This document shows positions 58,101-64,000 of a DNA stretch of 64,000 nucleotides, piece after piece (position 1 is the first letter of the stretch; the number at the start of each line of letters is the position of its first letter). The notes beneath the pieces are model-generated. The model was not told the DNA's origin, did not search any database, and was given only the letters and a program-made list of their open reading frames with translations. The DNA is from Protonemura montana. Lineage: Eukaryota > Arthropoda > Insecta > Plecoptera > Nemouridae. The DNA lies in NCBI GenBank assembly GCA_947568835.1, contig OX387612.1, positions 8,308,001-8,372,000 of the forward strand. The letters run 5' to 3'. Position numbers and translations under genes: made by a program.

Positions 58101-61100
58101 AGGTTACTCTTTGATACATTTGTAGGTCCACTTTAATTCGCAAAATGAACTCACTTTTTCTTTCTTTTCATTCCAGACGGCCGTTGCATCAGCATCTCGT
58201 AAACTTTACACCGCTCTGGATTCGCGCGCTTTCCTCCGCTCGGTGACAGTGCTGCTACCTGACGCGTGGCCAAACAACTGCACTAACGCACCGGTCACGG
58301 CGCACGACCGGCAAGACGTGCACCTTCTTATCGATACGACTCATCCAGTGCATGGCGATACTGCATACACAACTCAAAGCGCTGGCTGTTATCGACAAGG
58401 CGAACGAATAACTGTCAGTCACCGACTTTTAGAAGATAGTTCTCAAGATGCTGGACATTTGTTGGCGGCGCAGTGGATCAAGTTCCGATATGGAGCATTC
58501 GATGAGAGAGGTTTTCTTGGCGATCCCATTTATCCAGCTTGTTATGCGACCGAAACGAGTGACAATCGAGTGACAGGTTGCTCAGACCAACCGATCGACG
58601 ATCAGAGGTGCGTTGACATTCTAGTTGCAGTGCACATGTACTTGCGATCTAATTCACCTGTATGATCTGTTTCACATTTTCCTTAGACCTACGGAAGCAA
58701 GTCGACGACTAAAACTTTACAGATTAATTCTAAGAGGAAAATAAAACTCAAGCTCTAGTTCAAAAATGATCATAATGTTACACGATCTTGTTTTAAGTTA
58801 GGGCTTATAGTTTTGAAAAGACACATTTGCTTGAAAGTATTTTATTTCTGGTTTGAATATGATGTTTAAAATGGTCATTAGTGATACATACCCAAATTTG
58901 TCCACTGTCCTAGCACTCCTAGCTATAATTCTTTAAAACTACAGATTTCTCCATCTACATCGAGTAACTCAATCATCTTCGCAAAACCATGAGCTTGCGT
59001 TAATGCAACATTAATTTCAACAGCGTCTGCACCGGCGGGGATTTGACGTTAAACGTTGACGCCATCGGCAGCTTGCTGACTTCGCCGCGAGCGTCGCGGC
59101 TTTGCGATGCAACCGCTCACGACCGGTACGCGCCGTCCAAGCACAACTTTGTCTGCTCACGAGTCGCCTCTCAGCAGGTTGTCGACGCCCACCCTGACTT
59201 CGCCGGGAGGTAGGTGCTCGCTCAAAGAGGGCTTTGTGATTTTATGAATTAATCGAGATTTTTTGGTATCACATTCACGTAACCCAGCACAGGCTTTCCA
59301 GCATCTTATTTTTAAACCTTCTCTCTGTTCTTAGGGGTCTGCCGAAGGAGGCCGTGGTTCTGCCGCCAGCGACGAGGTTCGAATACAAACGCCGCTCGGT
59401 CGCCCGATTCGTTCTTGTCGTCGAAGACGCGCAGACGATGAACGTGCGCGAATCCTGGTGAGCAAAACTGAAACCAAACTGTCGTTGCTGGAGCGAACTC
59501 AAAATCAACATCTTTGACTCGATAATTTTTTATGTTATATGTTTATATGTTTATATGTTATATGTTTTATTATTTTATGTCCTTCAGAAGGAAAAGTCAG
59601 TGGTCCCATAGGTGCACATTACAAAGTCATTCACAGATGTCATTTAATCAGTGCCATAAGGCAAAATATCAATCAAATTCACTTTCAAGTGGACAAGGAC
59701 CTACAAAAGTTATCCCCTAAAAAACCCTAAAAAACTATACATTTTTTTTTAAATTCCATTTAAACTCTGCATTTTGATAGCCTTTGATCTCTAAAACTTT
59801 CCACTGTTTCCAGGTCGTATCTACGCTCGGCGGTGCGCAAGTTTGCCGTGCTCGACCTTCCTTCAGACGCAGCTCTTGGTCTGGTCCTCGCCACCGACGT
59901 CAGTGCTGTCTCCGCCGGGCCGCTCGGGACGCTGGGCACGCTCGCAGACAGAGACCTCGCCGCCTCCAGGCTGCCCTACGCCCCCGGGGATGCTCACGCC
60001 CCCTCGTGTCTCCACTGCGGTCTCGACATGGCGCTCGATGTAAGCAGTCTTCTTATTGAGCTTCTCTCCCATCTGCCATTGCTTTGCTAGAAACACCGGT
60101 TCTCGTTACATCACCGAAGTTAAGCAACACTGCTGAGTCAGGTATAGGATCGGTGACCATCATACACATGACCAGTTCTGTTCGGGAGAGAGGTTGGAGG
60201 GATGAAAGTTTAGCAACACTGCGCTGAGTCAGGTAGTGGATGGGTGACCATCATACACATGGCCAGTTCTGTTCAGGAGAGAGGTTGGAGGGATGAAAGT
60301 TAGTACAGCAACTTCATTGGTCTTGCTTATCAACCTCTCGACAGCATGGATTTGTGGAGGAATCCTGTTGTTCGCGTTGTACCGTCCTTCGGAAGGGACG
60401 TTAAGCCGGTGATCCCCTTGGTCTTCAACAGGAGTAGGCTACTTGCCGGCACCAATTTACCCTTCTCCCTTCTAGGCTAGGCTAGATTTAACATCATCCT
60501 CATAATCATTCAGTCATTCACCGACGTCATAAGACCAGTGCCACAGGGTCCGTTGTCAAAACAGTGTCGTTAAACCCCAATAATCAACCATTAAGCAGCT
60601 CAAATTACGTTTGCAAAGCCCATGTAATGTAATATGAAACCTCGTCTCTCTTCTCAGATGCTGGCCGAACGCGTGAAATCCCAAGGCCCGGCCGCCGGCG
60701 TCGTCGTACTGATAGCGTCCGGCCACACCCAGTCCAACAAGATGGCTGCCGCTACGGAGCGTGCGCGCGACGCGGGCGTGGTCGTGGTTACCATCAACTA
60801 CCCGGAGGTCGGTCGTCACGCTCCGTTAGACTCCATCGCCGTGGCAACGGGCGGGATGGCGTTCACTGTCGCCGAACAACGGTTAGTATGAATTGGGATT
60901 CGAGGAATTTTTTACCGTTATTTTTCTGTTTGCGAGTTCGGTTGATTTGTTTCCCATAACCAAAACGGCGTAATTCAGAGCAAACACATTTATTTTCTAC
61001 CACAAGATCAACACAGAAAGCCACTTGGACCCAGGTTCTAACAGAAGTTCCCTATTTCACTGTAATTTATTTTTTGCCAAATGTAACTACCGTCGGAAGT

Positions 61101-63422
61101 GTTTCTTGCGTGCTAATGAAACGATTGGTCCTAGGTTCAACATGGCATCCAGCTACCTGACCACCTACTTCCGACTCGCCAATGCTTTCTTGGAGATAGC
61201 GCAGACTTATTGTCCAGACCAGGGGGTCCCGATCGAGGTAAGCAAAAGAAACAACTTGGTGTGGTGGCAAAGATGCCATGGATTCGTTTGGTTTTCCGCG
61301 GCAATAAAGGATAAATTGCTTAAATTTGGCAGGAGCAGTGTATTTCCATGTTTAAATCTTTATGTTATATACATTTTGGCTGGTGCTCTAGAAAAATTCA
61401 GCTCAAGAAATGTGGACAACAAGCAAAATTTAGCGACATAAAATAAATTTATAAATACTATTTCAATAAAAAAAGGAAGACAATTCGGAATGTGAATTGA
61501 TACATATTTAGTAACAGTTGATGTAATTGCCTTTAAGTTCGACCGATCTAAATGCCTTTAACCCCACTTTCTGCCGACAGATCCATCGTCGTGAGCTCTG
61601 GGACGGCCCGGCCAGCGGAAGCTTCGTGCTCGACTCCAGCGTCGGAGCTCCGGCTCGGTTTGCCGTCTTCACGCACAGCGCTGAGAACCCGCTGGTGCGC
61701 GCCATGTCCTTGGTAGCGCCGTCGGGACGAGAGTTCCGAACCAGATCCGACGGGCTGCTCAGCATGAAGATGTTGACGCTGAGTGCAGAACTTAACGAGG
61801 TGGGCTTTCATTTATTTCACCAACAGATTTTGTGTGTCGTTCGTGCTCTACCGATCGAATGGCTGCTACGATTTTTATGAAATTTTGACGTTGTCTTTTT
61901 ATATTCTCAACCTACACTCTGTGGAATTTTGAGCAAAATCGGTTAAAAAAAATTTAATTTTGAAGCGCTCTAAAAATGTTAGCTATTTTTTACCAAATGG
62001 AAATTTGTGTTGGTGGTCCTTGGTTTTAAAGCATTTCCATTCATTTGAAAGGCGTTTGATGGAATTTGCTCTTATGGCAAAAAGTATCCAGGTAAAGTAA
62101 GGTAAAGGTAAGGTAGGTAAAGTATCAGATCACTGATGCTTAGAGCTACGCACCGTTTTTCATCCCCTTTTTAATCGTGGTTTTGTGACAGTTTTTAGTT
62201 TAATTTTCAGTGAAATTTATAGTCATAAAAAAATATATTTCTTCAAATTAAATTCTTCTTGATGAATGTCCAAGCCAATTGTTTAAAGAAATACGAGTAA
62301 TACTAAATACCTATAACCTATAAATTCGATAGAACTTCCCGGTTTTCTTCTCTAACATTTTTCTCCGTTTCTCCTACAGACTGGAACGTGGACGTACAAA
62401 GTGGATCGACTGCACGGAAACCCGCAGCCGCATTTCGTGCAAGTCTTGGCCACGTCGCGATCTCTTCACGGCTCCAGCGTGATCCGATCCAAGGTAAGAT
62501 TGAGCCGGCCTTTCATTCACAAATAGCAATTATTTATAAACCTGAGAAAATTCAAATTTTTTATTTAAATATTTTAACTGTTAAGTTTTGAACCAGTATA
62601 ATGAAAACACTTTTTTTTTAAAGCAGGTTAGTAACTTAATTTGCTGGCTGCGATATTCTAATGCGAGGAAACTAAAATTTGAGTTGACGTTCACTGTGTT
62701 GCTAAATCCAAGAAATTACAAAATTGTCTACATTCAACATTAATCAATAATCACATGTTTGAAAAAAATTACCTACTTGCATTTCCAATGAGTTTGCTTA
62801 AGTTAATAAAAAATTATCTACACTGAAACCAAAGAAATCTCTTTCAACAAAAACTATTTAAACTGGGTTTTGAATGCTAAGCGCAGTAAAACTCAATTTC
62901 CCAACGTTTGTTAACTTCTACCAGTTACTTTATCAAGGGTGAAAGCAGTCCTGACAATTTCCCGATTACAAAAGAACCACATAAAATTATAACAATGACC
63001 TAGTTCAAACAACCCTTGATAAAGTAACAGGTACAAGTTACGAAACGTCGGGAAATTTAGTTCTTAACCTGGCATTCAAAATCCAGTTCAAAAAGTTGTT
63101 ATCAAAACAAGTGCTAAGGTTATAGAAAGTAGACCTGAGTCAAAAAACAGAATAAATCTCTTTCAATTCAAATAAACTTTATTTTTTGTTTAACAATCAA
63201 ACAAATTAGCAACAATTGTTTTGATTTGCCTCATTGGAAGCTTGATGTAACCCTTGTGTTCCCATGGCCAGGCTTGGAGCATCGAAGGAACTCTATTCGT
63301 CCGAGTGACTCGCGGGAAAAACCCAGTCCTCGACGCTAACGTCCAGGCTACGATTTCCAAGCTGTCCGCCAACGGAACGACTGCAGTTGGAACGTTCCGG
63401 CTTTACGATTCGGGGAACGGAG
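37037..63422 (+). CDS. CLCA: CLCA-family protein, catalytically degenerate (10 exons, 3' partial)
   Basis: Exons: 37037-37192, 58177-58607, 59024-59209, 59335-59457, 59814-60039, 60658-60881, 61135-61237, 61581-61799, 62380-62493, 63272-63422. All junctions are GT..AG and phases agree, giving 644 codons; about 270 more residues are expected beyond the window from the usual length of about 900. Order: signal peptide (1-18), CLCA N-terminal domain (GGYSGIVIAVDEQVP; LLPDAW), cysteine-rich part, vWA, then beta-sandwich domains (LWDG; TGTWTYKV; FVRVTRGKNPVLDANV). The family is secreted or membrane-linked; vertebrate members self-cleave by a zinc HExxH and modulate chloride channels through a vWA MIDAS. 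Here HEWAH is AQWIK (150-154), and the MIDAS DxSxS is EDAQT (288-292) with Ser395 for the later Asp. A pseudoenzyme role is inferred. Exons 2-10 are far more GC-rich than the introns. Confidence 0.93.
37288..37478 (-). mobile_element. 5S-derived SINE, central part and body
   Basis: Minus strand: central part (gaaggacggtacaacgtgaa), body and spacer (acctctctcccgaacagaac). The spacer block catgtctatgctggt is repeated three times with changes at 37430-37470. Head and tail are absent. Confidence 0.8.
37479..39284. other. Intronic DNA without features
   Basis: AT-rich up to about 37950, then more balanced. The minus-strand frames near 38768-39054 show no domain. Confidence 0.5.
39285..39625 (+). 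mobile_element. 5S-derived SINE copy
   Basis: Starts within the head (cagcaacactgcgctgggtc), then C-box region, spacer, body, central part and a shortened tail (ttcaccgacctcacccgttc). It lacks the first half of the head. Confidence 0.85.
39626..40050. other. Intronic DNA without features
   Basis: The frame at 39729-39935 does not start with ATG and has no recognised domain. Confidence 0.45.
40055..40440 (-). mobile_element. 5S-derived SINE, near full length
   Basis: Minus strand with tail end (tggggtttaacgacgcattg), tail, central part (cttaacgtcccttccaaagg), body, spacer and 5S head (cagtattgcttaacttcggc). It is one of the better copies for defining the roughly 390-bp consensus. Confidence 0.87.
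40843..41250 (+). mobile_element. 5S-derived SINE, full length
   Basis: Complete order: head (gaaacaccggttctcgttag, gaagttaagcaacactgcgc, ggtattggatgtgtgacc), spacer, body (cgccttgcttatcaatctct), central part, tail (tcatccactcattcaccgac), and end (aaaacagtgcgtcgttaa). The 5S head keeps the Pol III internal promoter regions. Confidence 0.9.
41251..42090. other. Intronic DNA without features
   Basis: No gene or repeat family was recognised. Confidence 0.45.
42094..42494 (+). mobile_element. 5S-derived SINE with five 36-bp body repeats
   Basis: The body unit caacttcactcgccttgctt plus atcaacctctcgacag occurs five times in tandem (about 42103-42283), followed by a normal central part and tail. 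Head and spacer are missing. Since 36 is divisible by 3, a frame reads NFTRLAYQPLDS five times; it continues into SINE sequence and is not thought to be a gene. Confidence 0.9.
42495..43040 (+). repeat. 70-bp tandem array with element flank
   Basis: The flank (gcagtattaatatcacc, gacttcagtaacgcttcatg, ttgataatgctaccgtcgta) is shared with array B. Five units of 70 bp follow from 42690: ccgctctaggtcggggttat, ataataccaccggtcgtatt, atgtagcaccatggtagcac, cgccaaatga. The start gctctaggtcgggg equals the start of the 86-bp unit. Confidence 0.9.
43041..44710. other. Intronic DNA without features
   Basis: About 1.7 kb. A T-arm-like gcgggttcgagtcccgt at about 43956 is not part of a complete tRNA. No gene is supported. 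Confidence 0.45.
44712..45085 (+). mobile_element. 5S-derived SINE, near full length
   Basis: Head start gaaacaccggtcctcgtgag, diverged A-box region (cgctaaacaaaactgcgctg), C-box region, spacer, body, central part and a shortened tail (gttagattagattcatcttc). Confidence 0.87.
45551..45909 (+). repeat. 114-bp tandem repeat, array 1 (about 3.1 copies)
   Basis: The unit includes ttgaatctaccattgaacct, cctatgctaggccatgatat, acccgtggtaacataagata and gcgatctcagcatctccatg. Plus orientation. Confidence 0.9.
46703..46842 (+). repeat. 114-bp repeat, array 2 (about 1.2 copies)
   Basis: Plus orientation, from gaagctctgtcaggcgatct through one unit to gtaaggcgatctacc. It is separated from array 1 by about 800 bp of unrelated DNA. 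Confidence 0.88.
46843..48715. other. Intronic DNA without features
   Basis: About 1.9 kb of AT-rich DNA between two 114-bp arrays of opposite orientation. No coding capacity is visible. Confidence 0.5.
48719..49243 (-). repeat. 114-bp repeat, array 3 (about 4.6 copies), inverted
   Basis: The same unit in reverse orientation (cctgacagagcttctcaatt, catggcctagcataggaggt). It starts and stops at different points of the unit than the + strand arrays. Confidence 0.92.
49244..51680. other. Intronic DNA without features
   Basis: About 2.4 kb of mostly AT-rich DNA without gene evidence. A T-arm-like ggggttcgatcccagg lies near 49536 without a full tRNA fold. Confidence 0.5.
51685..52058 (+). repeat. 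114-bp repeat, array 4 (about 3.3 copies)
   Basis: Units start at 51686, 51800 and 51914. Plus orientation, ending cacctcctatgctag before a poly-T stretch. Confidence 0.92.
52520..52891. repeat. 47-bp minisatellite, 8 copies
   Basis: The unit is gttgagtgtgcaggttctag, gtagagacagaacgttaatg, ttaaacc. Variants gtgtg/gagtg and gagaca/gaggca occur. It ends abruptly at taatgcttcag. Confidence 0.93.
53171..53189 (+). repeat. Homopolymer run of 19 G
   Basis: Uninterrupted G tract preceded by gggt. It could fold as a G-quadruplex and is prone to length error in sequencing. Confidence 0.9.
53528..53748. mobile_element. Fold-back family element
   Basis: The left arm (minus, 53531-53672: agactcctgtctacttgatg ... 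cgtttcgtaacttgtacctg) faces a short right arm (plus, about 53705-53745: acccttgataaagtaacagg, tacaagtttcgaaacgtt). The right arm is truncated and joins a TGCA-rich segment. Confidence 0.8.
54050..54999. other. Intronic DNA without features
   Basis: AT-rich, then GC-balanced from about 54640. Frames there lack ATG starts and domains. Confidence 0.45.
55005..55610 (+). repeat. 5S-SINE head-spacer array, 91-bp unit, about 6.4 copies
   Basis: The first head (gttatcgtgagatcactgat) is followed by repeats of a 91-bp module (starts 55120, 55211 and so on): aaagttaagcaacactgcgc, tgggtcaggtattggatggt, tgaccatcatacacatgacc, agttctgttcgggagagagg, ttggagggatg. It contains 5S A-box to C-box plus SINE spacer, joined spacer-to-head at gaaagtta, which resembles both gaagtta in the head and gaaagttag at the spacer end. 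Confidence 0.93.
55611..56905. other. Intronic DNA without features
   Basis: No gene or shared repeat was recognised. The frame at 55989-56285 has no domain. Confidence 0.45.
56908..57215 (+). mobile_element. 5S-derived SINE, body to tail
   Basis: Starts at tgatgaaagttagttcagca, then body, central part (gtaccgtccttcggaaggga), ggagtaggctacgtgccggc and a complete tail with a (cat)n stretch (tcatcatcatcatcctcatc) and the end aaaacagtgcgtcgtta. No head. Confidence 0.87.
57216..58176. other. 3' end of CLCA intron 1
   Basis: No repeat family was recognised. It ends in a pyrimidine-rich tract (tctttcttttcattccag) before exon 2. Confidence 0.5.
58177..58607 (+). CDS. CLCA: CLCA exon 2, degenerate metalloprotease region
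   Basis: 431 bp, phase 0 in and 2 out. It encodes residues 53-195: LLPDAW, the conserved CYRQGERITV counterpart of the family CGEKGERI, and the former active site LLAAQWIKFRYGAFDER aligned with family FVHEWAHLRWGVFDEY. Confidence 0.93.
59024..59209 (+). CDS. CLCA: CLCA exon 3, cysteine-containing segment
   Basis: Acceptor aatttcaacag, donor gtaggt. It encodes SVCTGGDLTLNV... to CSRVASQQVVDAHPDFAG. The spacing of the two cysteines in RLC...FVC fits the family segment before the vWA domain. Confidence 0.88.
59335..59457 (+). CDS. CLCA: CLCA exon 4, start of vWA
   Basis: Acceptor tctgttcttag, donor gtgagc. It encodes the first vWA strand ARFVLVVEDAQTM, where the family has a DKSGSM MIDAS loop. 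Confidence 0.88.
59814..60039 (+). CDS. CLCA: CLCA exon 5, vWA
   Basis: Acceptor tgtttccag, donor gtaagc. It encodes LGLVLATDVSAV and RDLAASRLPYAPG...SCLHCGL, aligned with family DTLAKRLPAAASGGTSICSGL. Confidence 0.9.
60088..60590 (+). mobile_element. 5S-derived SINE with two heads, in CLCA intron 5
   Basis: Head 1 (gaaacaccggttctcgttac, gaagttaagcaacactgctg) plus spacer, then head 2 plus spacer joined at gaaagtttagcaac, then body, central part and tail (catcctcataatcattcagt, aaacagtgtcgttaaacccc). It is the dimer form of the array at 55.0 kb. Confidence 0.9.
60658..60881 (+). CDS. CLCA: CLCA exon 6, vWA end
   Basis: Acceptor tctcttctcag, donor gttagt. It encodes GVVVLIASGHTQ (family VLLTDGEDN) and GVVVVTINYPE (family IIHTVALGP). 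The MIDAS Asp position is Ser395. Confidence 0.9.
61135..61237 (+). CDS. CLCA: CLCA exon 7
   Basis: Acceptor ggtcctag, donor gtaagc. Residues 449-483, RFNMASSYLTTYFRLANAFL, end of the vWA-linked helix. Confidence 0.87.
61581..61799 (+). CDS. CLCA: CLCA exon 8, beta-sandwich domain
   Basis: Acceptor tctgccgacag, donor gtgggc. It encodes LWDGPASGSFVLDSSVGAPA and SLVAPSGREF, aligned with family SQWMNGTVIVDSTVG and LLWDPSGQ. Confidence 0.91.
61800..62379. other. CLCA: CLCA intron 8
   Basis: 580 bp without repeats apart from a short aggtaaagtaaggtaaag stretch near 62090-62122. Confidence 0.6.
62380..62493 (+). CDS. CLCA: CLCA exon 9
   Basis: Acceptor tttctcctacag, donor gtaaga. It encodes TGTWTYKVDRLHG, matching family VGTWKYSLQ. 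38 codons, phase 0 at both ends. Confidence 0.9.
62848..63153. mobile_element. Fold-back element with 13-bp target duplication, CLCA intron 9
   Basis: The left arm (minus) has aactgggttttgaatgctaa and accagttactttatcaaggg; the right arm (plus) has aacccttgataaagtaacag and ggcattcaaaatccagttca. A 13-bp direct repeat, aaatctctttcaa, lies at 62835-62847 and 63154-63166. The loop is about 50 bp. Confidence 0.87.
63272..63422 (+). CDS. CLCA: CLCA exon 10 (last in window)
   Basis: Acceptor cccatggccag, donor gtaaga at 63423. It encodes LFVRVTRGKNPVLDANVQAT and FRLYDSGNGG, aligned with family VYANIRQGASPILRASVTA and LLDNGAG. It ends in phase 1, so the gene continues beyond the window. Confidence 0.9.
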
Positions 63423-63435
63423 GTAAGAGTCTTTA

Positions 63436-64000
63436 TTTACTCTGGTATTACTGTCAGTAGCACCGTGCTTACTAGCACCACCATAGCATCAAGTAGTAAC
63501 CCCAACCTAGATCAGTGATTCATAACCCTGGTATTACTGTCAGTAGCACCGTGCTAACTAGCACCATCATAGCATCAAGTAGTAACCCCAACCTAGATCA
63601 GTGATTCATAACCCTGGTATTACTGTCAGTAGCACCGTGCTTACTAGCACCACCATAGCACCAAGCAGTAACCCCGACCTAGAGCGGTGATTCATAACCC
63701 TGGTATTACTGTCAGTGGCACCGTGCTAACTAGCACCACCATAGGACCAAGCAGTAACCCCGACCTAGAGTGGTGATTTGTAACCCTGGTATTACTGTCA
63801 GTAGCACCGTGCTAACTAGCACCATCATAGCATCAAGTAGTAACCCCAACCTAGATCAGTGATTCATAACCCTGGTACTACTGTCAGTAGCACCGTGCTT
63901 ACTAGCACCACCATAGCACCAAGCAGTAACCCCGACCTAGAGCGGTGATTCATAACCCTGGTATTACTGTCAGTGGCACCGTGCTAACTAGCACCACCAT
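63436..64000 (+). repeat. 86-bp satellite array C in CLCA intron 10
   Basis: At least 6.5 units in the orientation of array B, starting 14 bp after the exon 10 donor. Variants such as gcatcaagtagtaacc and ctagatcagtgattcat distinguish it from arrays A and B. It runs off the right edge. Confidence 0.93.

Larger units (their letters stand above)
37193..58176 (+). other. CLCA: CLCA intron 1, 20,984 bp
   Basis: Bounded by gtgagt and ttcattccag. It is phase 0 and holds at least eight 5S-SINE copies, the 70-bp array, four 114-bp arrays, a 47-bp array and a fold-back. The protein alignment is continuous across it, so no exon is missed inside. Confidence 0.85.

Overview
The window is nuclear DNA from a repeat-rich invertebrate animal. 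The evidence is spliced genes with GT..AG introns, a 21-kb first intron, a metazoan-specific CLCA-family gene, an adhesion-type GPCR, Pol III-type SINEs derived from 5S rRNA and tRNA, LINE fragments with an RT YADD box, and many minisatellite arrays. I cannot name the phylum. No prokaryotic operon, phage, plasmid or CRISPR is present.

Two real genes are visible, both on the + strand. (1) About 9.6-13.2 kb: a seven-transmembrane receptor of the adhesion GPCR class with a short N-terminal exon, a C-type-lectin-like region over two exons, and one long exon carrying the rest of the ectodomain, a degenerate GPS and all seven helices. (2) 37.0 kb to beyond 63.4 kb: a CLCA (calcium-activated chloride channel regulator) gene. 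Exon 1 (signal peptide) is separated by 20,984 bp from exons 2-10, and the last exons lie outside the window. The metalloprotease HExxH and most of the vWA MIDAS residues are replaced, so the product looks like a pseudoenzyme.

Everything else is repeat or unassigned DNA. Five dispersed families account for most of it: a 5S-rRNA-headed SINE (about 16 loci); a tRNA-derived SINE that occurs as inverted snap-back copies with 15-17 bp target-site duplications; a second fold-back family, one copy with a 13-bp duplication; an element carrying 60-bp repeats; and an element carrying 86-bp or 70-bp repeats with a common flank. Minisatellites include units of 16, 26, 36, 47, 50, 60, 68, 70, 86, 91-93 and 114 bp. 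Several of these (36, 68, 91 and 93 bp) are clearly tandem expansions of one module of the 5S-SINE, so the region looks like a record of satellites being born inside mobile elements.

Layout: 0-9 kb minisatellites, SINEs and 86-bp array A; 9.6-13.2 kb GPCR; 14.5-18.8 kb LINE fragments, a TA-flanked MITE and a fold-back; 19-21.5 kb 60-bp, 16-bp and 5S-head arrays; 22-27.4 kb two SINEs with 68-bp arrays; 27.7-31.8 kb 86-bp array B; 32-36 kb SINE fragments and AT-rich DNA; 37-58 kb CLCA intron 1 full of SINEs, 70-bp, 114-bp and 47-bp arrays; 58-63.4 kb CLCA exons; 63.4-64 kb 86-bp array C in the next intron. The two genes have no evident functional link.
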